A stretch of 64,000 nucleotides of DNA, taken from NCBI GenBank assembly GCA_943735955.1, contig OX030961.1, positions 2,710,681 to 2,774,680 on the forward strand. The letters are read 5' to 3'. The notes under the pieces are model-generated. The model searched no databases. It had not been told where the DNA came from and worked only from the letters and a program-made list of their open reading frames with translations. Position numbers and translations under genes: made by a program. Shown piece by piece: positions 33,658 to 64,000 of the stretch. This DNA comes from Piscicola geometra (lineage: Eukaryota; Annelida; Clitellata; Hirudinida; Piscicolidae). How positions within the stretch are numbered: the stretch's first letter is position 1; each line of letters begins with the position of its first letter.

Positions 33658-35562
33658 TTATTATTATTATTATTATTATTTTAATCAGCAAAAGCCAAGT
33701 AGCTGCTCTCGCATCACTCGCATCTAGTTGACGCTGCAAGATCAAACTGTCGTTCGAGTGGCTGGAAGATAATGAGACTGGTGCTGATGATGATGATGGT
33801 GGTGGTGCTGATGATGATGGTGGTGGTGGTGGGGGAGGGGTGATGATGGTGGTGTTGATGATGATGAGATGAAAGATGATTTTAATGGCTTTGATGATGG
33901 TAGTGTCATCATCTTTATAATCTTACTACATCATTTTCAATAAAAGCTTTAAGATCATCATTAAGAAATAGACTCTTGTAAGAGATACGCCATTTAAAAT
34001 GAATTCATTCAAGTTTGAAAGCTGTGAATGTCGGTTAAACGAAAAAGAACTTTAACAAGGAATATGTAATAAAGCTCACATTTCATAAGACGAAATAAAC
34101 ACATTTCAAAATTTTGAGAAGAATATAGATTGGATAAAATTTTTCTGCGAATCTGTAACCTTATATCAAAGGGATTGCGCTATGATGGCGTCTTTGCATC
34201 TTTTGTAGACTTTCATTTAAATTTAAATGCATTTAAATACGGCAGAGAGGTGGTTGTGCGATAGAGAATATATTTTATTCTTTAAGTATGCTTTAAATTG
34301 TTTTCTTAATATTATTTTTTTAATTGATAAATGAATAAACATTTCTATTGAATTACCACAATAAAATTATTAAAAATAAATAGTATCATTATCATTTATA
34401 GATTAATATTTGCGAAATTAGTTCATATATATATTATACTAATAGTTAACTTATTATTATTTGCCTTATTATTCTTGGTATTCTCTTTATATAGCAGTGA
34501 ATCAGTAATTTAATATCAGTCAGTGTGTTATTGATGAAGAGGCGGTGATAATGCCAAAATAATGAAGCTTTTTCGACATTTTAATTATATTTAGACTACT
34601 ATTTACTCTATCTTTTAATTAAATTATTTAAAGTTATTTTAATTTATTATTAACAATTATCGCAAAATAATATCTTGTAAATACCTTCTTACTCCATAGA
34701 AAATCTTATGATATTTATATGGGGCTTTGAACGAAAAACAGCTCATGATACTTCAAATTAGCTTCCAATTAAATAAAAACACAAAACTTTTTAAATTTTC
34801 TATAAAAGTAAGTTTAAAATGCTACTGCATTAGGGGGCCTAATGGCAGATAATCTGCATACTGATCATCCTGATAAACGTCAAGCAGACTTCATTATTGT
34901 CGTGTCAGTCTGTCTGCATGACTTACTGCCTGTATGTGTGCTTATATGTGTGTGTTTGTATGTGTGTGTAGCTGTACAAGATAGTATACTGTATATGTAT
35001 TTTATGCTTATTTTTATAAAATAGTATATTCGTGTACAGTTGTATAGAAGATTTTAGTTATTGTGAGCAATGAAATTATCAGAAAGTCGCATATTCAATT
35101 GTGCAGCCTCATAATCGCTTTTGTATCATTATAAAAGCAAACCTCAAAACTCCCCTCCCACCCACCTCCCACCCACCTCACACCCACCTCACACAAACCA
35201 CACAAACCACATGTGCAACTGTGTAAGTAACTCACAGGGCGTAAACAGCACGTTGGCAGCTTGCGTAATGCACCTCCCACACATTGCGTAACGTTTAATT
35301 AGCGTTTGATTATTTGAATTTCACTTTCTGAGGCTTTTGCGCTTTCGTTAACGATTGTGTTTATTAGGCCATAAAACGTTAAAGCGTTAATAATTTAGGT
35401 CGAACGGACGTACCAAGCGATAATTAGGACTGCAAACATGTTCTAATGATGAGAAAATCCACTAACCTGCAAAATGCGTTACTCACATGTGTAAAAAGAA
35501 AAAACTAACAAAATCACACAAATGTGAACACATAATTGTAAAAATTATGAAAACACATAGAT

Positions 35563-35728
35563 TGACACGCACATAAACACACATAAACACATAAATGCAC
35601 TCACAGACACATAAATGCACACAGAGACACATAAATGCACACAGAGACACATAAATGCACGCATAAACACATAAATGCACACAAACACATAAATGCACAC
35701 ACAGACACATAAATGCACACACAGACAC
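35563..35728. repeat. 20-bp minisatellite ACACATAAATGCACACAGAG
   Basis: About eight imperfect copies of a CA-rich unit of 16-20 bp containing ACATAAATGCAC. Confidence 0.88.
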
Positions 35729-35807
35729 TGTCTCTTGTGTGTGCGATGCTGTATAGGTTTTCATGGCAGATGTTAAAAACCCATTACCTTAAACGCAGTC
35801 ACTTCGC

Positions 35808-35990
35808 CAGTATCATCACCATCACCACCACCTTTATCATCATCATCCTCCTCCTTCTTCTTCTCCTTCTCATCATCATCACTATCATCACCATCACCTT
35901 CATCCTCTTCTTTTTTCTTCTCTTCATCATCACTATCATCCCCCTCATCATCATCATCATCAGCGTTATCACTTTTACTTCCATCAGCAT
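35808..35990. repeat. TCATCATCAC / CTCCTTCTTC pyrimidine repeat
   Basis: Imperfect trinucleotide repeats; acidic and basic frames on both strands are by-products. Confidence 0.85.
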
Positions 35991-36124
35991 GGATGACACA
36001 ACTGAATGATTTCTTCATCATCCTTATCGTTATCAGCACTACGACTCTCATTATTCCTGCTATCTGTCTCCATCCCAACGTCGTCTACACCCAAAAACTC
36101 CCTTTTCTACCCATCTTTTTTTTC

Positions 36125-36369
<245 letters not shown>

Positions 36370-36629
36370 GTGATCTTCACTGACATGCCTGTTACCTGGG
36401 GGCTTCAGAAGCCAAGAATAGAAGCAAATGCATGTCATTTCGAAGCCTTTTGTTTGCGACGCCCTGATTGCTCTTGTACGTGTGGTTGTCTGCCTACGTC
36501 TTCCTCTGTATGTCTCTCCAGATGTCTCCCTGCTTGTATTTGTTCTTTTTTTTTTAAAGCAAACAAAACTGAAAGTGTAATGACTTTTAGAGAGGTAGCT
36601 GGAAAAAAGATCAGTTTTTTCCATAGCCG

Positions 36630-36765
36630 TTTACACGGGCGTTTATCGTTGGGAGTCCAGAAGTCCGGACCTCCCCACTTTTTGGTAGTGAGGGGTAGTG
36701 ACTCTAGAACCCCCCAAGATCGCCGCCCCTTCTGGGTAAGACCCCCCTCCTAAGACTTGAAGCAG
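36630..36765. other. GC-rich island of unknown nature
   Basis: An isolated GC-rich segment with runs of C and G (CCGGACCTCCCC, CCGCCCCTTCTGGG). The motif AGCCGTTTA at its left end and GGCCGTTTAGGCC just past its right end (about 36778) bracket it. It may be a degraded interspersed repeat; there is no coding evidence. Confidence 0.25.
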
Positions 36766-37063
36766 ATCATTGTCTTTGGCCGTTTAGGCCATGAAAAAAA
36801 ACTTTAAAAAAGTTAAATTTATGTTTACGGGGTTTTAAAGGTACGGGTTTTGGTGGTAGATAGATAGGGGTTATGGTGGTGATGAAGAATAGAACTAATG
36901 GTGGTGAAGAGATAGGGGATATGGTGGTAGAAGGATAGGGCTTATGGGGGTAGAGAGATAGGGGATATGGTGGTAATGATGCATGTCAGTCAAGATGCCT
37001 ATTAGCTTATAATAACGTCCCTGTGAGCAGTGTCAAGTGAATTACCTCACACGTACTTAAAGA

Positions 37064-37165
37064 AACACACACATAAACATTACACACACTTACACACATA
37101 CACACACATACACACACATACACACACTCACACACATACACACACTCACACACACACTCACACAT
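37064..37165. repeat. CACACACATACA repeat
   Basis: CA-rich imperfect tetra- to dodecanucleotide repeat. Confidence 0.9.
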
Positions 37166-37317
37166 TGAATTACAAAGACACTTTAAAACCTCAAAATACA
37201 TAAGAAAATGATGGTGTTGACACAGTGAGAATATTGTTGAAATACTTGATTATTAAGGAATTGATGGGAAGGAGGATGGTAAAGATTATGAAGAATGGAT
37301 GATGTACAGCTGTATAG

Positions 37318-40300
37318 AATGGATGATGAAGAGAGGATGATGAAGAGATGAAGAGAGGCTGGTGAAGAGAGGATGATGAAGAGATGAAGAGAGGCTGGTG
37401 AAGAGAGGATGATGAAGAGATGAAGAGAGGCTGGTGAAGAGAGGATGATGAAGAGAGGATGGTGAAGAGATGAAGAGAGGCTGGTGAAGAGAGGATGATG
37501 AAGAGATGAAGAGAGGCTGGTGAAGAGAGGATGATGAAGAGAGGCTGGTGAAGAGAGGATGATGAAGAGATGAAGAGAGGCTGGTGAAGAGAGGATGGTG
37601 AAGAGAGGATGATGAAGAGAGGATGATGAAGAGAGGATGATGAGGAGAGGATGGTGAAGAGAGGATGATGAGGAGAGGATGATGAAGAGAGGATGATGAA
37701 GAGAGGATGATGAAGAGAGGATGATGAAGAGAGGATGATGAAGAGAGGCTGGTGAAGAGAGGATGATGAAGAGATGAAGAGAGGCTGGTGAAGAGAGGAT
37801 GATGAAGAGAGGATGATGAAGAGAGGATGATGAAGAGAGGATGATGAAGAGAGGATGATGAAGAGAGGATGATGAAGAGAGGATGATGAAGAGAGGATGA
37901 TGAAGAGATGAAGAGAGGCTGGTGAAGAGAGGATGATGAAGAGAGGATGATGAAGAGAGGATGGTGAAGAGAGGATGATGAAGAGAGGATGGTGAAGAGA
38001 GGATGGTGAAGAGAGGATGATGAAGAGAGGATGATGAAGAGAGGATGATGAAGAGAGGATGATGAAGAGAGGATGATGAAGAGAGGATGATGAAGAGAGG
38101 ATGATGAAGAGAGGATGATGAAGAGAGGATGATGAAGAGAGGATGATGAAGAGATGAAGAGAGGCTGGTGAAGAGAGGATGATGAAGAGAGGATGATGAA
38201 GAGAGGATGATGAAGAGAGGATGGTGAAAAGAGGATGGTGAAGAGAGGATGATGAAGAGAGGATGATGAAGAGAGGATGATGAAGAGAGGATGGTGAAGA
38301 GAGGATGATGAAGAGAGGATGATGAAGAGAGGATGATGAGGAGAGGATGGTGAAGAGAGGATGATGAAGAGAGGATGATGAAGAGAGGATGATGAAGAGA
38401 GGATGATGAAGAAAGGATGATGAAGAGAGGATGATGAAGAGAGGATGATGAAGAGATGAAGAGAGGCTGGTGAAGAGAGGATGGTGAAGAGATGAAGAGA
38501 GGCTGGTGAAGAGAGGATGATGAAGAGAGGATGATGAAGAGAGGATGATGAAGAGAGGATGATGAAGAGAGGATGATGAAGAGAGGATGATGAAGAGAGG
38601 ATGATGAAGAGAGGATGATGAAGAGAGGATGATGAAGAGAGGATGATGAAGAGATGAAGAGAGGCTGGTGAAGAGAGGATGGTGAAGAGATGAAGAGAGG
38701 CTGGTGAAGAGAGGATGATGAAGAGAGGATGATGAAGAGAGGATGATGAAGAGAGGATGATGAAGAGATGAAGAGAGGCTGGTGAAGAGAGGATGATGAA
38801 GAGAGGATGATGAAGAGAGGATGATGAAGAGAGGATGATGAAGAGAGGATGGTGAAGAGAGGATGGTGAAGAGAGGATGATGAAGAGAGGATGATGAAGA
38901 GAGGATGATGAAGAGAGGATGATGAAGAGATGAAGAGAGGATGATGAAGAGAGGATGATGAGGAGAGGCTGGTGAAGAGAGGATGATGAAGAGAGGATGA
39001 TGAAGAGAGGATGATGAAGAGAGGATGATGAAGAGAGGATGATGAAGAGAGGATGATGAAGAGAGGATGATGAAGAGAGGATGATGAAGAGAGGATGATG
39101 AAGAGAGGATGATGAAGAGAGGATGATGAAGAGAGGATGATGAAGAGAGGATGATGAAGAGATGAAGAGAGGATGATGAAGAGAGGATGATGAGGAGAGG
39201 CTGGTGAAGAGAGGATGATGAAGAGAGGATGATGAAGAGAGGATGATGAAGAGAGGATGATGAAGAGAGGATGGTGAAGAGAGGATGATGAAGAGAGGAT
39301 GATGAAGAGAGGATGGTGAAGAGAGGATGGTGAAGAGAGGATGATGAAGAGAGGATGGTGAAGAGAGGATGATGAAGAGAGGATGATGAAGAGAGGATGA
39401 TGAAGAGAGGATGATGAAGAAAGGATGATGAGGAGAGGATGATGAAGAGAGGATGATGAAGAGAGGATGATGAAAAGAGGATGGTGAAGAGAGGATGATG
39501 AAAAGATGATGGTGAAGAGAGGATGATGAAGAGAGGATGGTGAAGAGAGGATGATGAAGAGAGGATGATGAAGAGAGGATGGTGAAGAGAGGATGGTGAA
39601 GAGAGGATGATGAAGAGAGGATGGTGAAGAGAGGATGATGAAGAGAGGATGATGAAGAGAGGATGATGAAGAGAGGATGATGAAGAGAGGATGATGAAGA
39701 GAGGATGATGAAGAGAGGATGATGAAGAGAGGATGGTGAGGAGAGGATGATGAAGAGAGGATGATGAAGAGAGGATGGTGAAGAGAGGATGATGAAGAGA
39801 GGATGATGAAGAGAGGATGATGAAGAGAGGATGATGAAGAGAGGATGGTGAAGAGAGGATGATGAAGAAAGGATGATGAAGAAAGGATGATGAAGAGAGA
39901 ATAATGATGAAGAGAGGATGATGAAGAGAGGATGGTGAAGAGAGGATGATGAAGAAAGGATGGTGAAGAGAGGATGATGAAGAGAGGATGGTGAAGAGAG
40001 GATGGTGAAGAGAGGATAATGAAGAAAGGATGATGAAGAGAGGATGATGAAGAGAGGATGGTGAAGAGAGGATGATGAAGAGAGGATGGTGAAGAGAGGA
40101 TGATGAAGAGAGGATGATGAAGAGAGGATGGTGAAGAGAGGATAGTGAAGAGAGGATGGTGAAGAGAGGATGATGAAGAGAGGATGATGAAGAATGGATG
40201 ATGAAGAGAGGATGGTGAAGAGAGGATGATGAGGAGAGGATGATGAAGAATGGATGATGAAGAATGGATGATGAAGAGAGGATGGTGAAGAGAGGATGGT

Positions 40301-40869
40301 GAAGAGAGGATAATGAAGAAAGGATGATGAAGAGAGGATGATGAAGAGAGGATGGTGAAGAGAGGATGATGAAGAGAGGATGGTGAAGAGAGGATGGTGA
40401 AGAGAGGATGATGAAGAGAGGATGATGAAGAGAGGATGGTGAAGAGAGGATAGTGAAGAGAGGATGGTGAAGAGAGGATGATGAAGAGAGGATGATGAAG
40501 AATGGATGATGAAGAGAGGATAGTGAAGAGAGGATGGTGAAGAGAGGATGATGAAGAGAGGATGATGAAGAATGGATGATGAAGAGAGGATGGTGAAGAG
40601 AGGATGATGAGGAGAGGATGATGAAGAATGGATGATGAAGAATGGATGATGAAGAGAGGATGATGAAGAATGGATGATGAAGAGAGGATGATGAAGAATG
40701 GATGATGAAGAATGGATGATGAAGAGAGGATGGTGAAGAGAGGATGGTGAAGAGAGGATGATGAGGAGAGGATGATGAAGAATGGATGATGAAGAATGGA
40801 TGATGAAGAGAGGATGATGAAGAATGGATGATGAAGAGAGGATGATGAAGAATGGATGATGAAGAGAGG
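37318..40869. repeat. 3.55-kb minisatellite with a 14-bp unit
   Basis: Roughly 250 tandem copies of AGGATGATGAAGAG. Variants include GGATGGTG, GGCTGGTG, GAGGAG for GAAGAG, and AATGG for GAGAGG. In the left half a longer block occurs in which an 8-bp partial unit (AGATGAAG) precedes GAGAGGCTGGTG. Since 14 is not a multiple of 3, the minus strand cycles through all frames every 42 bp and stays open, giving apparent His/Pro/Ser/Leu-rich proteins of over 1,200 residues in two frames. These are almost certainly not genes. Confidence 0.97.
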
Positions 40870-41397
40870 ACGGGAATACATGGAAAACTCATTATTGCTC
40901 AATTAGATCTTCATCATTACCACCATAATTCACACTATTATCCTCATCTTCATCATTATAATTAGAATCATTATGATCATAATCATTTCTATCTTGATCT
41001 TCATCCTCGTCGTCGTCATCATTTCCAATTGATTTCTCTGCTCTCTTTGAAGCCTTTTGAATACTAATTGGAAGGTTTCCTGTTTGACATCATCATTATC
41101 AGCCTCATCACTATCATTAAATTCACTTTTATAACTTATATTGTTTTATTTTGCGATGACGATTTTTTTCTATTTTTATAACTTTAATTACTAACATCTG
41201 GTAAAGCGCCGAATTTAGATGTAGGAAAGATATATAGAAAAAAATATAATTAAGATAATAATAAAAAATAAACTCGAATAGGCATTAAGATGTAGCCCTA
41301 ATTTGCTTGAAAGTTAAAAGCGAAATCACTTCTAGAATGACAAAGAAGAAGGCAGGAGACAAGGACTTGTTTGCTCTCAAGAGCCTCCATCAAACAG

Positions 41398-41622
<225 letters not shown>

Positions 41623-42244
41623 ATTCATGTCTGTGTTTATATTTAAAGTGCCTGTGTGCATGTTGAAGTAAGCGTTTGTGAATCTTCGTTGTCTCAAGTT
41701 TCACACTCTGATCACGCACACACGTACAAGGCACATACATACACATATATTCGCCCATCATCACACACACACACCCACACACAAACAAACACGAACAGGC
41801 AAAAAAACACACTCAAACTTTCACAGCTAAAAAAATATTTAAATATAAACACACATACGTTTTTATCTTCTAAATCCTGCAGAATAAAAAAGAATGTAAA
41901 AAAAAACAAAAATATAAACTATCATATTTGTCTTCAGCTGTAAATATTTTAAGAATAAAATTTCCAAGACTGAAACATCGGGTTTAAAGTACAATTATAA
42001 ATTCGATAGTACCTAAAAAAACAAACACACACAAAAACAAACCCTTGCGTACACACATACAATAATTCACACAAACACACATACAAAAAAACATGCACAC
42101 GCACATGCACACATACATACAATAGCTTAAAAACATACACACTAACACACACATACATACAATAGCTTAGAAACACACATTCAAAAGAGCAGAATCCAGT
42201 TGTTGGTAACCCGAAACTTTTCTCTAAACGTCATTCGATCGTTT

Positions 42245-42335
42245 GAAACCACGCCCACATCAAGTCCTTTCACCCAATCACCTCTCAGAATTCTCTTTTT
42301 CCATCTCTTTCTTCTTCTTCTATTGGTTGATCTTT
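42245..42335 (+). promoter_or_regulatory. Promoter-like patch: CACGCCCAC box and two CCAAT boxes
   Basis: A KLF/GLI-like CCACGCCCAC box (about 42249), CCAAT in CACCCAATCA (about 42272) and an inverted CCAAT in TATTGGTTGA (about 42320) lie within 90 bp, about 1.8 kb ahead of the first seen EYA exon and on the same strand. Motif content only; no transcription start can be seen. Confidence 0.2.
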
Positions 42336-43964
42336 AACCTAATCATTTTATGTGCTTTCCCTAGCCTTTTCGCTTACATCTTATATATGAATATTCAATA
42401 CTTTTCACAATTTATACATATTTTATATTCATTCCAGACATATACATTTTCCAATACATATGTTATTAAATATACTATCAAGTATAAACATATGTATGTC
42501 TATGTATTTATGTATAAAAACTTTCTTGGTTGGAACACACGGCCGTTAACACTGTTACAATTGTTAGAAACTCTGTTAGTTTTCTGTGAGAACTCCTTTC
42601 AGAAGTAACACATATTCGAAGGCAAATGCTACTTCAGATTAATCTTGTACAGGCTTAATCTATTGTTTAGAATTAGATAAACTAAAGTGCTTTGGAATTG
42701 TTTTTGAAAAGTTGTTGCAACTCTATTTGGAGTTTAAAATTCCGTTATTCAGTTGCCCGTAAAAAATTAAACTTGATTAGTACATTAAAAGAAAGCGGGA
42801 ATAATAACCACACAAAAAAATTAATTCAACAAAAACCTAGCCTCCCTTATCATCAAAAAACCGTGGCTCCACACGTCTTTATAACAATGTTGGGCTGAAA
42901 CTTGGGAATTATTTTTAATTAAGGGCTTCAACTAATTGTGGCTTAAAGGTTGCTAATTGTTGCTAATGATGACGATCCGTTAATTTTTCTCTCTTTAAAC
43001 CTGAGTGCGAAACATCTTGAACTGAAACGAGAACTTTGAAACAATTGAGTTTCCCTAGAGCTGGAAAAGGCATATAATTATTTGTATTAATAATAATAAA
43101 GGTATATTATAAATATTCTCACATTTTAAAAGAATAGCCGTAAAAAGCTATTTGGCGTACATAAACCAATTTAAATAATTGTAAAATAATATTTAAAATT
43201 AAATAAAAAACTAGTGATCTAGTTCTTTATAGCCAGCCATTCCAAACTCTGTCTCTACACGCATTGACCCATCCCCACCACCAGGTACCCTCTGTTCTAT
43301 AGACTATAGTCGCTCGGATAGTTTTAGAAATATATAAGGTGTTAAAGAAGTTTTAAGGCTGTCGCCATTCAGTGGATACTAAGTAAAAGTCTTATTACAT
43401 GTGTTGTCTGGTTAGTTTGAAATCGGCTGTGTGCAATTATCAATTTCCATAATTCAGTTCGGAATAAATGTCTCAAAGAACGAGGCAAAGAATATATAAA
43501 AACGTGGGATACAACTCTTTAAATGAACAAGAATTATTGGCCTAAGCATCGGGTGTCGTGGATGAATGCATGAATGCTGGATGCATCAGTATGGTGAATT
43601 GAAATGGCACGAAAGAGATTATTGAATTTTTTAAAATAAAAACGCAGTTTTGAGAATATGTGCTGTCTGGGCATATCTTTTACGGACGTTTCTGTTTTTT
43701 CAATCATTCGCAAAAATACTTTTTAAGCACTTTCTAACTTCTAGTTTGACAAAATTCTTTCCTTCGAAATCTTCTATAATTCTACACTTTTCAATCAATT
43801 AGTTTCTTCTGCTCACTCTCACATCTTTTCACTAAATATTTTTGCATTGTTTAACACTCTAACCACCAGCACACTGTTTATGCTTCATTCCTCGTTCAAT
43901 CACTTCCACAATCAACCATTCCTTCCACTTCTTTCCAACTTCACCACCTCCAACATCTTCATCC

Positions 43965-44095
43965 ACCACCACCCTCCTCCATCCACCACCACCACCACCA
44001 CCCTCCTCCATCCACCACCACCACCACCACCCTCCTCCATCCCCCATCCTCCTCCACCCTCCATCTTCCTCCATCCTCCTCCCTCCTTCATCTCA
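43965..44095. repeat. CCACCACCACCCTCCTCCAT pyrimidine minisatellite
   Basis: Repeats of a CCACCACCACCACCCTCCTC-type unit. They form an extended polypyrimidine-like tract before the EYA exon at 44139. Confidence 0.85.
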
Positions 44096-44138
44096 TCCTC
44101 TTTCCATCTCCTACCTCCTCAACCTCTATCCCTTCCAG

Positions 44139-62293
<18,155 letters not shown>

Positions 62294-63105
62294 GTTCTTT
62301 CTTCCACATGCCTTCAATAACCTTGCAACACAATTCAGTTATATAATTTGTATACTTTGTTCTACACATTTATATTTATATTTTTGTCCCACAAATAACA
62401 GAGACCTTATGTTCAAACCGTTTTATTGTCTATCTTAAATATTCTTAATTTCTTTCTATAATTATAATTATATAATTATTATTATTAAAGTTTATCTTAT
62501 ATGTTACAATATCCGACCTTTCGCAAGAGAATCCTTTGTAGCAATTTATAAACGCTTGTTTTCACAAACCTCGTTTGAAAGTTCCACCACGACACAATCC
62601 TTTTCGACCCACTTCTGTACTCAATCTTCACACTTACAAACTGTTCATGAAAATTAAATTTCAAATTAGATTATTCGTGATAGAATTCACGAAGAGGCAG
62701 TGTCATTCATTGACGATTGCACAATGAAACTATAATTGGAGAAGTGTTGAGAAGGGTAATTGAATTAGACGTAGTGAAGGGAGGGGAGATAAGATGATGG
62801 ATGGGCGCACAGAGGTGGTGGGTAAATACTTGGAAAAGTTAACACATTAGAGGGGTGATTAGAGCATAAAATATGAATTTATAAGTTTATAAAGTATAAA
62901 TTATTCATAAATTAGGCCTCTATAAAACCATTAGTTTTTATAATTGTCTTAAACTTGATTGGAAAAAATAAGTTACAGTATTTTATATATATAAAAGGTA
63001 ATATCAGAAAATCAACTCTAAAAACTCATTTTTGAAAGTTTGCAAGTGAATGGAGGGAAAGAAGCGAAAGGAATGAATGGATAACGAGAATGATAAAAAG
63101 TTAAT
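62294..63105. other. EYA intron, no feature
   Basis: AT-rich. The exon that should continue the EYA domain from a phase-2 junction is not seen here. Confidence 0.5.
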
Positions 63106-63109
63106 ATGG

Positions 63110-63530
63110 AAAGATGGAAGGATGAATGATGGATGGATGGATGATGGAAGGATGGATGATGGAAGGATGGGATGATGGAAGGATGGATGATGGAAGGATG
63201 AATGGTGGAAGGATGGATGATGGAAGGATGAATGATGGATGAATGGATGATGGAAGGATGGATGATGGAAGGATGGATGATGAAAGGATGAATGATGGAA
63301 GGATGGATGATGGAAGGATGAATGATGGATGGATTGATGATGAAAGGATGGATGATGGAAGGATGGATGATGGAAGGATGGGATGATGGAAGGATGAATG
63401 ATGGAAGGATGGATGATGGAAGGATGGATGATGAATGGATGGATGATGGAAGGATGGATGATGGAAGGATGGATGATGGAAGGATGGGATGACTGAAGGA
63501 TGAAAGAGTGGATGATGGAAGGGTTGATGG
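63110..63530. repeat. GGATGATGGAAGGATG minisatellite
   Basis: Units of 12, 15 and 16 bp built from GGATGATGGAA and GGATGAATG. Variable higher-order order. Confidence 0.93.
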
Positions 63531-63624
63531 AAATTAGAAATTGGGAGGAATCACGAAGATTGTTTTGATGGCTCGAATCATTGGTCTGATCACAACACAC
63601 CATCATGTTGCCCGTGGTTTCGAC

Positions 63625-63935
63625 GGTCATGATGATGATGGTTATTATGGTGGTGATGATGATGATGATGATGTTGATGGTGACGATGATGAAGATGATT
63701 GTGATGATGATGGGGGTGATAATGATGGTGATGATGACGATGATGATAAGGACGATGATTAAGGAGAAAATAATGCGAAGGATTCAATCCCACGTATGGT
63801 TGTTATGACTGAAGCTACGATACAAGGGATGCTAAAGGATGCAATGGGAATGAAAAGAATGATGATGATGATGATGATAATGATGTTGAGGATGATGATG
63901 ATGATGATGATAATGAAAATAATGATAGGGATGAT
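63625..63935. repeat. (GAT)n-type arrays near the right edge
   Basis: Two GATGATG arrays (63625-63760 and 63858-63935) separated by about 100 bp of unique sequence. Confidence 0.9.
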
Positions 63936-64000
63936 ATTTAGGTGAATGATGTGTGAGGACACTTGTTTTGGAGCTGACAAGAAGTTGTTATGATTACTTC

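Larger units (their letters stand above)
31592..35562. other. Gene-free region upstream of resolved EPS15 exons
   Basis: Expected to hold, or lead to, the missing first EPS15 coding exon, but no segment with a Tyr-rich EH1 start and a phase-0 donor was recognised. It contains a 30-bp tandem duplication at 33257-33316, a hairpin at 33553-33657 and GATGATGGTGGTG repeats at 33780-33900. The rest is AT-rich. Confidence 0.45.

Noticed and set aside
35219..35290. A GTGAGT donor preceded by a short minus-strand ATG frame, considered as the missing EPS15 first exon
   Set aside because: The junction phase is 1 whereas the next EPS15 exon needs phase 0, and the peptide does not resemble the start of an EH domain.
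35461..35490. CAG/GTTAGT donor-like site considered for the missing EPS15 first exon
   Set aside because: The phase-0 frame hits a stop codon within five codons upstream.
36370..36753. A 127-codon plus-strand frame through the GC-rich island
   Set aside because: Starts in sequence after a CA repeat, Cys-rich by chance composition, with no recognisable domain or splice context.
37183..40902. Open frames of more than 1,200 codons on the minus strand (His/Pro/Ser/Leu-rich)
   Set aside because: They are produced by a stop-free 14-bp tandem repeat read in rotating phase. Two frames are open at once, and there is no start context or non-repeat domain.

Overview
The window is nuclear DNA of an animal, most likely a flatworm (Platyhelminthes). 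Several genes are split by GT-AG introns, more than a quarter of the sequence is simple or tandem repeat, and there are no bacterial-style operons. The phylum call rests mainly on a small heat-shock protein with two alpha-crystallin domains, the architecture of the flatworm p40 egg-antigen family. EPS15 and EYA orthologues show only that it is a metazoan. The species cannot be named from the sequence.

Layout. 1-15.8 kb is gene-poor: one unrecognised exon at the left edge (- strand), then microsatellites and AT-rich sequence. 15.8-18.1 kb (+): a five-exon gene for a single-pass membrane protein with one sushi/CCP domain. 19.7-20.8 kb (-): the two-domain small heat-shock protein, tail-to-tail with the sushi gene. 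21.6 kb (-): a tRNA-Lys(CTT). 23.4-31.6 kb (-): an EPS15-like endocytic adaptor; I resolved 20 exons whose phases all agree (896 codons plus stop), lacking only the most 5' coding exon. One of its introns carries a 779-bp non-autonomous hAT element with a perfect 8-bp target duplication. 31.6-44.1 kb: no recognised exon, and a 3.55-kb minisatellite of a 14-bp unit. 44.1-62.3 kb (+): an Eyes absent (EYA) gene, seven in-phase exons from the Tyr/Ser-rich N-terminal region into the catalytic domain; it is incomplete at both ends and its last exons lie beyond the window. 62.3-64 kb: EYA intron with GGATGATG-type repeats.

The genes have unrelated jobs: clathrin endocytosis, transcription/phosphatase, chaperone, cell surface, tRNA. 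The unifying theme is how simple repeats are built into gene structure. One EPS15 intron is almost wholly (CA)n, several 3' splice sites are made of CA or CAA repeats, the EH1 exon's 5' splice site has been copied twice into its intron, and the EPS15 linker contains a coding 21-bp minisatellite. I found no convincing novel multi-gene system. Exon models are hand-built from splice signals, phase and family resemblance; no database or transcript was available.
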